DNA of 5,356 bases from an uncultured Rhodoferax sp. (GCA_936943465.1 CAKZJN010000488.1:1-5356); one strand, 5' to 3'; shown: positions 1 to 5,356, counted from the stretch's first letter. The notes: generated from the sequence alone by a model not told the origin. Numbers and translations are program-made.

Positions 1-674
1 TAGGCGTCCATGCTGCCGTGGTAGTCGAGGTGGTCCTGCGTGAAGTTGGTGAACAGCGCCACACGAATCTGCGTGCCGTCCAGGCGTCCTTCTTCAACGC
101 CAATGCTGGAGGCTTCAATGGCGCAAGCATTGAGGCCTTGGTCGGCAAACCGGCGCAGCGCGCCTTGCAGCAACACCGGGTCGGGCGTGGTGAGCCCCGT
201 GGGCACAACACCCTGTGCATCGGTGCTGGCGCTGCCCGCGGCAGGTGGACGTCCAACGCCCAACGTGCCAATCATTCCGCACGGCAACGCACGCTCGGCC
301 GGCAATACCGACAGCGCCTGCGCCAGCCACCAGGCGGTCGAGGTCTTGCCATTGGTGCCGGTCACAGCCAGCACCGCTACATCTTGGGAAGGGTGTGCAA
401 AATATTCTGCAGCCAGTGGGCCAGTGGCCGCCTTGAGGCCCGCCACGCGTTCCACCGTGCCCGTCGGCAAATCAAAGGCATCGGCGCCTTCGGCCTCCAC
501 CAGGCACGCAGCCGCACCGGCTTGCAAGGCGGCTTTGACAAACGAGCGCCCATCCACCGCCGCGCCCGGCCAGGCAATGAAGCCATCGCCCGGTTGCACG
601 GCACGGCTGTCGGTGCGCAAGGTGCCGGTGACGCGTTGCGCAAGCCATTGGGCTGCTTGGTGGTGGTCCAGCAT
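1..674 (-). CDS. murE: UDP-N-acetylmuramoyl-tripeptide synthetase MurE, N-terminal part (3' end beyond window)
   Basis: MurE is a cytoplasmic ATP-dependent Mur ligase that adds the third residue (meso-diaminopimelate in most Gram-negatives) to UDP-MurNAc-L-Ala-D-Glu. The frame is open from the ATG at 674 to the left edge, giving 224 complete codons of a protein usually about 490-500 aa. Visible motifs are TDSR (21-24) in the UDP-substrate-binding N-terminal domain, the Mur ligase P-loop TGTNGKTST (105-113), TTPD (162-165), EASSIG (187-192) and TNFTQDHLDYHG (209-220) of the central ATPase domain. The C-terminal domain, including the DNPR motif that decides amino-acid specificity, lies outside, so DAP use is inferred from lineage. 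The start is supported by a strong GGAGGAG Shine-Dalgarno 6-8 nt upstream, inside the end of ftsI. The start codon shares one base with the ftsI stop (TGATG), suggesting translational coupling. The family's usual SSHG reads SSIG here. Confidence 0.97.
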   Translation of the reverse strand, partial: MLDHHQAAQWLAQRVTGTLRTDSRAVQPGDGFIAWPGAAVDGRSFVKAALQAGAAACLVEAEGADAFDLPTGTVERVAGLKAATGPLAAEYFAHPSQDVAVLAVTGTNGKTSTAWWLAQALSVLPAERALPCGMIGTLGVGRPPAAGSASTDAQGVVPTGLTTPDPVLLQGALRRFADQGLNACAIEASSIGVEEGRLDGTQIRVALFTNFTQDHLDYHGSMDA

Positions 675-2419
675 CAGAAGCTCTCCTCCACTGCGCTGGC
701 CACGATGTTGGGTCGCACGGCTATGTCGGGCTGCACATTCATCATGCGCAAGGTCTGCTGCACGGTTTCACTGAACACCGGGGCCGCCACATCACCACCG
801 TAGTAACGGCCGGCCGTGGGTTCGTCCAGCATCACGCCCACGATCAAGCGGGGTTTGTCGATCGGTGCCATGCCCACAAACCAGCTCCGGTACTTGCGGT
901 TGCCGTCGCTTCCGTAGCCCTTGCCCTGCTGCTTGTAGGCGGTGCCCGACTTGCCGCCGACCGAGTAACCCTGGGTTTGCGCCTTGGGGCCGGTGCCGCC
1001 GGGGCCGGCTGCCATTTGCAACATCTTGCGGATCTCGGCTGCCGTGCTCGCTGAAAACACGGTTACGCCCACGGCCGGTTCGCTGGTCTTGAGCAGGGTA
1101 GCCGGAATCACCTGGCCATCGTGCGAAAACACGGTGTAAGAGCGCACCATCTGGAACAGTGAGGCCGAGAGGCCGTAGCCATACGACATGGTGGCCTGCT
1201 CAATCGGACGCCATTTGGCGTAGGGACGCAGGCGGCCCGACACCACACCCGGAAATTCGATCTGCGGCTTTTGACCGAAGCCGGCCTTGGAGAAGGTTTC
1301 CCACATGTCGCTGGGCGGCATTTGCATGGCAATTTTTGCTGTGCCCACATTGCTCGATACCTGAATCACCTGCTGCACTGTGAGTGCGCCATGGGGGTGT
1401 GCGTCATGGATCGTGACGCCAGTGATGTTCCAGGAGCCAGGGGCGGTATCAATCACCGTGCCGGGTTTGATTCTTCCGCTGTCCAACCCCATGCCCACCG
1501 TAAAGGGCTTCATCACAGAGCCGGGCTCAAAGGTGTCCGTCAGGGCCCGGTTGCGTAACTGGGCGCCCGTCAGGTTATGGCGTTTGTCGGGCACATAGCT
1601 GGGGTAATTGGCCAGTGCCAGCACCTCGCCCGTGACGGCATCGAGCACCACCACGCTACCGGCCTGCGCACGCTGCGCCAGCACAGCCGCCTTGATTTTT
1701 TCATAGGCAAAGAACTGCACTTTGCTGTCCACACTGAGCTGGATGTCCTGGCCATCCACCGGCGGCACAATTTCTCCACGGTCTTCCACCGCACGGCCCA
1801 GACGGTCCTTGATCACATGGCGCATGCCGGGCTTGCCGAGCAGACGCTGGTTGTAGAGCAATTCCACGCCCTCCTGGCCGTTGTCTTCCACATTGGTGAA
1901 GCCAACGATGTGGGCCGCCGCCTCGCCTTCGGGGTATTGGCGCTTGTATTCCTTGCGCTGGTAAATGCCCTTGATGTCGAGGGCCGCAATTTCCTTGGCA
2001 ATGTCGGCATCCACCTGGCGCTTGACCCAGACGAAGGTCTTGTCTTCGGCGAGCTTCTTGGCCAGTTCGGTATAGGGCATGTCCAGCAACTTGGCGAGCT
2101 TTTGCAGCTTGGGTTTCTCACCCTCGGCATCCACATCGTCGGGAATGGCCCAGATGCTGGGCGCCACCACGCTCGAAGCCAGAATCAATCCATTGCGATC
2201 CAGAATGCGGCCCCGGTTGGCAGGCAGTTCCAGCGTGCGGGCAAAGCGCACCTCACCCTGGCGCTGGAAAAAGTCATTGGCGTACACCTGGATGTAGGCC
2301 GCCCGTGCCGCCAACCCACCAAAAGCCAGCGCAATGGCGGCGACGACAAACTTGCTGCGCCAGACCGGCGTGCGACTGGCCAGCAAAGGGCTGGAGGTGT
2401 AGCGCACGCTGCGGCTCAT
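674..2419 (-). CDS. ftsI: Peptidoglycan D,D-transpeptidase FtsI (penicillin-binding protein 3)
   Basis: FtsI is the division-specific class B penicillin-binding protein that crosslinks septal peptidoglycan with FtsW in the divisome; it is the target of several beta-lactams. The 581-aa product is close to the E. coli length (588). A short basic cytoplasmic tail (1-23) is followed by one membrane anchor (about 24-43), then the periplasmic pedestal domain with RGRILDRNG (69-77). The transpeptidase domain carries all three active-site motifs: SVMK (301-304, nucleophile Ser301), SSN (355-357) and KSGT (490-493). A YYGGDVAAPVF segment (539-549) near the C-terminus is also typical. The ATG at 2419 overlaps the ftsL stop by four bases (ATGA), and GGGAG sits 7 nt upstream (2427-2431), so the start is secure. 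Nothing looks truncated or mutated. A paralogous elongation PBP2 is unlikely given the position between ftsL and murE. Confidence 0.98.
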   Translation of the reverse strand: MSRSVRYTSSPLLASRTPVWRSKFVVAAIALAFGGLAARAAYIQVYANDFFQRQGEVRFARTLELPANRGRILDRNGLILASSVVAPSIWAIPDDVDAEGEKPKLQKLAKLLDMPYTELAKKLAEDKTFVWVKRQVDADIAKEIAALDIKGIYQRKEYKRQYPEGEAAAHIVGFTNVEDNGQEGVELLYNQRLLGKPGMRHVIKDRLGRAVEDRGEIVPPVDGQDIQLSVDSKVQFFAYEKIKAAVLAQRAQAGSVVVLDAVTGEVLALANYPSYVPDKRHNLTGAQLRNRALTDTFEPGSVMKPFTVGMGLDSGRIKPGTVIDTAPGSWNITGVTIHDAHPHGALTVQQVIQVSSNVGTAKIAMQMPPSDMWETFSKAGFGQKPQIEFPGVVSGRLRPYAKWRPIEQATMSYGYGLSASLFQMVRSYTVFSHDGQVIPATLLKTSEPAVGVTVFSASTAAEIRKMLQMAAGPGGTGPKAQTQGYSVGGKSGTAYKQQGKGYGSDGNRKYRSWFVGMAPIDKPRLIVGVMLDEPTAGRYYGGDVAAPVFSETVQQTLRMMNVQPDIAVRPNIVASAVEESF

Positions 2420-2757
2420 GGGCGCGCTCCCGCAACGTTGGACGCCATGCCCACAGCGCCCGTTGCCACCCGGTCAGATGGCGTCGAGTCGGTATGGGTG
2501 TAATTCACATAGGTGGTGATCGACGGCTGGACCAGCCGCATCTGCAGCTTTTCCCGCGCCAGCTTGTCCACACGGGCCGAGGTGGCCTGCGCCCGCTTTT
2601 CCACCTGCAGGCGCTCAAACTCGCTCTCCAGCCGGCGCTCCTCGTTTTGCGCCTTGTGCAATTCGGTAAACAGGCGGCGCGATTCGTACTGGATGTTGAC
2701 CAGATAAATGGCGCTGGCGACCACCGCCAATAGGAGCACCAGATTAATTCTGGTCAT
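2416..2757 (-). CDS. ftsL: Cell division protein FtsL
   Basis: FtsL is a small bitopic inner-membrane protein that forms the FtsQLB subcomplex with FtsB and FtsQ and helps activate FtsWI septal synthesis. The 113-aa product (E. coli 121) has almost no cytoplasmic tail, a hydrophobic segment at about residues 5-20, then a charged periplasmic helix (about 24-57) with heptad-like spacing (L29, L33, L43, L50), the expected FtsB-pairing coiled coil. A conserved-looking block follows (DKLAREKLQMRLVQP, 64-78), then a low-complexity, probably disordered tail. FtsL sequences diverge strongly, so the name rests on size, topology and its place between rsmH and ftsI. The ATG at 2757 overlaps the rsmH stop (ATGA), with AGAGGA 7 nt upstream (2765-2770). 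The 3' end overlaps ftsI in the same way, so translation is probably coupled along the chain. Confidence 0.96.
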   Translation of the reverse strand: MTRINLVLLLAVVASAIYLVNIQYESRRLFTELHKAQNEERRLESEFERLQVEKRAQATSARVDKLAREKLQMRLVQPSITTYVNYTHTDSTPSDRVATGAVGMASNVAGARP

Positions 2758-3689
2758 GCCGCCATCCTCTGTGCCACGCGCATGATGGCACTGCGGGCGC
2801 GGGGGTTGTTTTTAATTTCTTCGTCGCCCGGCTTGATGCGGCCTAGCGACTTGAGTTGCATGACCTTGGGGGCGGCAAACGGTGCGCGGCGGTCGTATTC
2901 CTCGCGCGCGTGCTTGGCGATAAATTGCTTGACGATGCGGTCTTCCAGCGAATGAAAGCTGATCACGGCAAGGCGTCCACCGGGTTGCAACACGTTCAGG
3001 CTGGCCTCTAGCGCTTGCTGTAGCTCCTCAAGCTCGGCGTTGATGAAAATCCGAAGAGCCTGAAATGTGCGCGTTGCAGGGTCCTTGCCCGGCTCGCGGG
3101 TTTTGACCTGCTCAGCCACGAGTTGGGCCAGCTCGGTGGTGGTTGAAACAGCCCCCCGTTCCTGTCGGCGAGCAACAATCGCCTTTGCAATTGGCCCAGC
3201 AAACCGTTCTTCACCATATTCACGTATCACCTCCGTGATTTGATTGACTTCTGCTGTTGCCAGCCACTGCGCCACACTCTCGCCACGCGTGGTATCCATA
3301 CGCATGTCCAGCGGCCCCTCAAAACGAAAACTGAAACCCCGTGCGGGGTTGTCGATCTGCGGCGAACTCACACCCAGATCCATCAACAAGCCCGACACGC
3401 TGGCCGCCGGCAATTCGCCCAGGTTCGCAAAGCCCTGGTGCCGGATCGAAAAACGGGCGTCGGCAATGGCTGCCGACTCGGCCACCGCCTGCGGATCCTT
3501 GTCGAAAGCAATCAGCCGCCCGGCGGGCGACAGCTTGGAAAGAATCAGGCGCGAATGCCCGCCGCGACCGAAGGTGGCATCCACATAGGTGCCGTCTGCT
3601 GCGCCGGGGAAAGTCTGTTTGCCATCGTTGAACAATGCATCGACCGCCTCGTTCAACAGCACGGTGGCATGGTTCCATGTTGTTTCCAC
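2754..3689 (-). CDS. rsmH: 16S rRNA (cytosine(1402)-N(4))-methyltransferase RsmH (MraW)
   Basis: RsmH is a cytoplasmic SAM-dependent methyltransferase that N4-methylates C1402 in the decoding centre of 16S rRNA. With a GTG start at 3689 the product is 311 aa, matching the family (E. coli 313). It begins VETTWNHATVLLNEAV, where the H-x-(T/S)-V-L-L-x-E-(A/V) block is the normal RsmH N-terminus. Further motifs are DATFGRGGHSRLIL (37-50, SAM-binding glycine loop), FDKDP (62-66, acidic SAM-contacting residues), MDLGVSSPQID (103-113), FEGPLDMRMD (123-132), ISFHSLEDR (243-251) and a terminal NPRARSAIMR block. The frame stays open upstream to 3974, but that stretch lies inside mraZ and does not resemble RsmH. 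No in-frame ATG lies near the conserved N-terminus. A modest AGGG Shine-Dalgarno precedes the GTG by 6 nt. The gene follows mraZ by 8 nt, and its stop overlaps the ftsL start. Confidence 0.97.
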   Translation of the reverse strand: METTWNHATVLLNEAVDALFNDGKQTFPGAADGTYVDATFGRGGHSRLILSKLSPAGRLIAFDKDPQAVAESAAIADARFSIRHQGFANLGELPAASVSGLLMDLGVSSPQIDNPARGFSFRFEGPLDMRMDTTRGESVAQWLATAEVNQITEVIREYGEERFAGPIAKAIVARRQERGAVSTTTELAQLVAEQVKTREPGKDPATRTFQALRIFINAELEELQQALEASLNVLQPGGRLAVISFHSLEDRIVKQFIAKHAREEYDRRAPFAAPKVMQLKSLGRIKPGDEEIKNNPRARSAIMRVAQRMAA

Positions 3690-3695
3690 CGTGCG

Positions 3696-3699
3696 CCCT
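3696..3699 (-). promoter_or_regulatory. Ribosome binding site deciding the rsmH GTG start
   Basis: On the minus strand AGGG spans the last two bases of the mraZ TAG stop and the next two bases, followed by the 6-nt spacer CGCACG and then GTG. It is weak, but it is the only purine-rich site correctly placed for the start that gives the conserved RsmH N-terminus. Ribosomes finishing mraZ may reinitiate here; that is inference. Confidence 0.5.
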
Positions 3700-4126
3700 A
3701 AAACGAAAAGTCCTTGAAGACATCGGGCATGTCGCCCTGCATGGCCTTGGCCTCTTCCGCGTCGTAGAGCGCCTTGTCCCACAACTCGAAGTGGTTGCCC
3801 ATGCCCAGCAGCATGGTGTCGCGGCTGATGCCGGCAGCCGCGCGCAGCTCGGGCGAAATCAGCACGCGGCCGGTTCCGTCCATTTCCACATCCATTGCAT
3901 TGCCCAAGAAGATGCGCTTCCACCACTGGGCGGACATGGGCAAATTGGCAATACGTTCGCGGAATTTTTCCCACTCGGGGCGCGGAAACACCATCAGGCA
4001 GCCGTGCGGGTGTTTGGTGATGGTGAGTTGGCCGGAAGCAGTCGCACTCAGGACGTCACGGTGCCGGGTCGGCACGGAGAGCCGACCTTTTGCATCCAGA
4101 CTGAGAGACGAAGCCCCTTGAAACAC
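3698..4126 (-). CDS. mraZ: Transcriptional regulator MraZ
   Basis: MraZ is a ring-forming DNA-binding protein with two AbrB/SpoVT-like swapped-hairpin repeats; in E. coli it represses its own dcw promoter. With a GTG start at 4126 the product is 142 aa, beginning VFQGASSLSLDAKGRLSVP. The first repeat signature is DAKGRLSVPTRHR (11-23) and the second is DGTGRVLISPELR (83-95), the two D-x-x-G-R blocks that define the family. Arg15 aligns with the E. coli MraZ arginine needed for DNA binding. FELWD (113-117) near the end is also typical. The frame can be extended to a TTG at 4177, but the added 17 residues have no counterpart in MraZ, and a good Shine-Dalgarno sits just before the GTG. The gene heads the operon, 8 nt before rsmH. 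Three tandem 10-bp AGTG-core units lie 55-84 nt upstream and are the likely autoregulatory operator. Confidence 0.97.
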   Translation of the reverse strand: MFQGASSLSLDAKGRLSVPTRHRDVLSATASGQLTITKHPHGCLMVFPRPEWEKFRERIANLPMSAQWWKRIFLGNAMDVEMDGTGRVLISPELRAAAGISRDTMLLGMGNHFELWDKALYDAEEAKAMQGDMPDVFKDFSF

Positions 4127-4132
4127 GACAAC

Positions 4133-4140
4133 CCACCTTT
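4133..4140 (-). promoter_or_regulatory. Ribosome binding site deciding the mraZ GTG start
   Basis: The minus strand reads AAAGGTGG, then a 6-nt spacer (GTTGTC), then GTG. This purine-rich site at normal spacing supports the GTG at 4126 over the upstream TTG at 4177, and the resulting protein starts exactly at the conserved MraZ N-terminus (V/M-F-x-G-A). The site also contains TGGG, the core reported for E. coli MraZ binding, which may be coincidence. Confidence 0.7.
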
Positions 4141-4180
4141 TTTGAAGAAACCCGGCATGGCAGTGGTTTAAGGGCAATAT

Positions 4181-4210
4181 TTACCACTTATTTCCACTTT
4201 TTTGCACTGT
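4181..4210 (-). promoter_or_regulatory. Candidate MraZ operator: three tandem 10-bp repeats
   Basis: Read on the minus strand, three consecutive 10-mers share an AGTG core in exactly the same register: ACAGTGCAAA (4210-4201), AAAGTGGAAA (4200-4191) and TAAGTGGTAA (4190-4181). One-helical-turn spacing puts the cores on one DNA face, as expected for a ring-shaped multimer. Known MraZ sites are direct repeats of about 10-bp period upstream of mraZ (TGGGN units in E. coli, AAAGTG-type units in Mollicutes); these resemble the AAAGTG type more. The array overlaps the proposed -10 and the predicted start point, which fits autorepression. The assignment is inferred from pattern and position. Confidence 0.7.
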
Positions 4211-4233
4211 ATCAGCAAAAGGTGTTCTTGCAA
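4206..4233 (-). promoter_or_regulatory. Possible sigma70-type promoter for the mraZ/dcw operon
   Basis: On the minus strand TTGCAA (4233-4228, 4/6 to TTGACA) and TACAGT (4211-4206, 4/6 to TATAAT) are separated by 16 nt. Transcription would start near 4199, leaving a leader of about 70 nt before the mraZ GTG. Both hexamers are weak, so this is only the best-placed candidate. Its support is that the -10 and start point fall within the three AGTG repeats, as a MraZ-repressed promoter would. Confidence 0.35.
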
Positions 4234-4245
4234 GCAGGCGCTTGC
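4230..4245. repeat. Inverted repeat GCAAGC-GCCT-GCTTGC
   Basis: On the minus strand there are perfect 6-bp arms with a 4-nt loop; the downstream arm runs into the proposed -35 element (4233-4228). No T-run follows the arms on either strand (the plus strand continues GAAAAAATT), so it is not a convincing terminator. It could be an operator for a dimeric regulator or a chance palindrome. Confidence 0.45.
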
Positions 4246-4258
4246 GAAAAAATTCCAA

Positions 4259-4276
4259 TGAAATCAAGGACTTAGC
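4259..4276 (-). repeat. 18-bp imperfect direct repeat, copy 2
   Basis: The minus strand reads GCTAAGTCCTTGATTTCA. It matches copy 1 at 16 of 18 positions, starting 54 bp downstream of it. Similarity stops abruptly on both sides. It lies between the hslU end and the proposed mraZ promoter. Function unknown. Confidence 0.6.
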
Positions 4277-4312
4277 GTCGTATTTTCAGGTCAACGCAAC
4301 CCAAAAACCGTT

Positions 4313-4330
4313 TGAAATGAAGCACTTAGC
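4313..4330 (-). repeat. 18-bp imperfect direct repeat, copy 1
   Basis: The minus strand reads GCTAAGTGCTTCATTTCA. The two differences from copy 2 are at positions 8 (G/C) and 12 (C/G), sharing the pattern GCTAAGTNCTTNATTTCA. It lies about 50 nt past the hslU stop codon, beyond the GC-rich hairpin. Function unknown. Confidence 0.6.
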
Positions 4331-4354
4331 AAGGGGACTGAAAGTGATTCTTGA

Positions 4355-4373
4355 AGCCGGCCGCAGGCCGGCT
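4355..4373 (-). terminator. GC-rich hairpin downstream of hslU, possible terminator
   Basis: On the minus strand AGCCGGCC and GGCCGGCT form a perfect 8-bp stem around a TGC loop, starting 8 nt past the last base of the hslU stop codon. Position and stability fit a transcription terminator. The following bases (TCAAGAATCACTTTC) lack a proper U-tract, so it may terminate inefficiently or act mainly as an RNA-end stabiliser. The plus strand has no T-run after the stem either. Confidence 0.5.
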
Positions 4374-4381
4374 CAGACCCA

Positions 4382-5356
4382 TTACAAAATGTAACGGGAC
4401 AGGTCTTCGTTCTGGCTGAGTTCGGACAGCCGGCTGTCCACATAGGCAGCGTCGATGTCCACGGTTTGGCCAGACAGGGCTGCGGCGTCAAAGCTCACAT
4501 CGTCCAGCAGACGCTCCATCACGGTGGCCAGTCGCCGCGCACCGATGTTTTCGGTCCGCTCGTTCACCTCAAACGCTATTCTTGCCAGGCGGGTGATGCC
4601 TTCTGGCTTGAAGTTCAGCGTCACGTTTTCCGTCGCCAGCAGCGCTTGGTACTGGCGGGTGAGCGAGGCGTGGGTCTGCGTCAGGATGGCCTCAAAGTCT
4701 TCGATCGACAGGGACTGCAATTCGACCCGGATCGGAAAGCGGCCCTGCAACTCGGGGATCAGGTCGCTCGGCTTGCTCAGGTGGAACGCACCCGACGCCA
4801 CAAACAAAATGTGGTCCGTCTTGACCATGCCGTACTTGGTGGACACCGTGGTGCCCTCCACCAGCGGCAGCAGGTCGCGCTGCACGCCCTGGCGCGAAAC
4901 CTCGGCGCCGCTTGCCTCGCTGCGCGAGGTGACCTTGTCGATTTCGTCAATGAACACAATGCCGTTTTGCTCCAGCATGTGGATGGCCTGCGTCTTGATC
5001 TCGTCTTCGTTGACGAGTTTGGCGGCCTCTTCATCGACCAGAATCTTCTGGGCTTCAGCGATCTTGAGCTTGCGGGTCTGTCGTTTGCCCTGGCCGAGTT
5101 GGCCGAACATGCCGCGCAACTGCTCGGTCATTTCTTCCATGCCGGGAGGGCCCATGACTTCCATGTGGGGGCTGGGCGCGGCTACGTCGATTTCAATCTC
5201 ACGGTCCGCCAACTGGCCTTCGCGCAGTTTCTTGCGGAAAGTCTGACGTGCCGTGCTCTCCGCCGTTGGTTCACCCGATGCAAAGCCAAAGTCGTTGCGC
5301 GGCATCGGAATCAGGATGTCCAAAATGCGCTCTTCGGCGGCGTCTTCGGCACGCTG
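4382..5356 (-). CDS. hslU: ATP-dependent protease ATPase subunit HslU, C-terminal part (5' end beyond window)
   Basis: HslU is the AAA+ unfoldase hexamer that feeds substrates into the HslV peptidase in the cytoplasm. The frame is open from the right edge to a TAA at 4384-4382, giving 324 residues of a protein of about 440. No true start is present; an in-frame TTG at 5323 is internal, since the upstream residues (AEDAAEERILDILIP) match HslU. The missing N-terminus holds the Walker A P-loop and pore loop. Visible here are the I-domain (about 15-120, with TFRKKLREGQL and PPGMEEM), Walker B GIVFIDEIDK (132-141), a VSRQGVQRDLLPLVEG block, sensor-1 region HILFVASGAF (182-191), ELQGRFPIRVEL, sensor-2 ENIGARRL (269-276) and the C-terminal EDLSRYIL tail (317-324) that inserts into HslV. 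The gene appears intact within the window. hslV is expected upstream, outside. Confidence 0.98.
   Translation of the reverse strand, partial: QRAEDAAEERILDILIPMPRNDFGFASGEPTAESTARQTFRKKLREGQLADREIEIDVAAPSPHMEVMGPPGMEEMTEQLRGMFGQLGQGKRQTRKLKIAEAQKILVDEEAAKLVNEDEIKTQAIHMLEQNGIVFIDEIDKVTSRSEASGAEVSRQGVQRDLLPLVEGTTVSTKYGMVKTDHILFVASGAFHLSKPSDLIPELQGRFPIRVELQSLSIEDFEAILTQTHASLTRQYQALLATENVTLNFKPEGITRLARIAFEVNERTENIGARRLATVMERLLDDVSFDAAALSGQTVDIDAAYVDSRLSELSQNEDLSRYIL

Noticed and set aside
18..803. Overlapping forward-strand ORFs of 261 and 244 codons at the left edge
   Set aside because: They are antisense to murE, whose real frame has no stop inside the window and carries Mur ligase motifs.
1577..2503. 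308-codon forward-strand ORF opposite ftsI and ftsL
   Set aside because: It lies antisense to FtsI, which has all PBP motifs intact. The translation shows no recognisable domain and no ribosome binding site that I can see; it is a composition-driven shadow.
3690..3974. N-terminal extension of rsmH to 3974
   Set aside because: The added 95 residues come from the mraZ region read in another frame. RsmH homology begins at the GTG at 3689, which gives the normal family length.
4127..4177. N-terminal extension of mraZ to a TTG at 4177
   Set aside because: The extra residues have no MraZ counterpart and would put the Shine-Dalgarno AAAGGTGG inside the gene.
4230..4250. Inverted repeat next to an A/T run as a terminator
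   Set aside because: In the minus direction the T-run precedes the stem, and in the plus direction the stem is followed by GAAAAAA, so neither strand has the stem-then-U order.
4289..4294. TTGACC on the minus strand as a -35 element
   Set aside because: A good -35 match, but no acceptable -10 hexamer lies 15-19 nt downstream.
4455..5246. 263-codon forward-strand ORF opposite hslU
   Set aside because: It is antisense to clear HslU sequence with Walker B and sensor motifs. The product is Ser/Arg-rich low-complexity sequence typical of an antisense frame.
1..5356. Mobile element, CRISPR array, phage or defence gene, tRNA or rRNA gene
   Set aside because: Apart from the 255-nt intergenic region and an 8-nt gap, the sequence is covered by conserved housekeeping genes; I saw no transposase, spaced repeat array or structural RNA signature.

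Overview
The window holds the start of a division and cell wall (dcw) cluster together with the end of the heat-shock protease gene hslU. Every gene lies on the minus strand. In transcription order (right to left) they are: hslU (3' part only, running off the right edge), a 255-nt intergenic control region, mraZ, rsmH (mraW), ftsL, ftsI, and the 5' part of murE, which runs off the left edge. Protein sequences and the hslU-to-mraZ order suggest a betaproteobacterium of the order Burkholderiales, most likely family Comamonadaceae. Base composition looks moderately GC-rich by eye and uniform across the genes, with no sign of horizontal transfer. The genus cannot be fixed from this window.

Layout on the forward coordinates: murE 1-674 (partial), ftsI 674-2419, ftsL 2416-2757, rsmH 2754-3689, mraZ 3698-4126, intergenic 4127-4381, hslU 4382-5356 (partial). 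From rsmH onward each stop codon overlaps the next start codon (ATGA, ATGA, then TGATG), which is typical of a translationally coupled operon. Both mraZ and rsmH appear to start with GTG, so ORF-only start calling would extend them wrongly upstream.

The genes fit together as follows. MraZ is the transcriptional regulator at the head of the cluster. RsmH methylates 16S rRNA. FtsL is a small bitopic divisome protein. FtsI (PBP3) is the septal peptidoglycan transpeptidase. MurE adds the third amino acid to the peptidoglycan precursor that FtsI later crosslinks. HslU is the AAA+ unfoldase of the HslUV protease and is functionally separate; a GC-rich hairpin follows its stop codon.

The most informative non-coding stretch is 4127-4381. 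It holds three tandem 10-bp units with an AGTG core just upstream of mraZ (a candidate MraZ operator), a weak overlapping sigma70-like promoter, a 6-bp inverted repeat at the proposed -35 element, and an 18-bp imperfect direct repeat (16/18) that known features do not explain. I see no mobile element, CRISPR array, tRNA or rRNA gene, and no evidence of an undescribed system. The long forward-strand ORFs are antisense shadows of the real genes.
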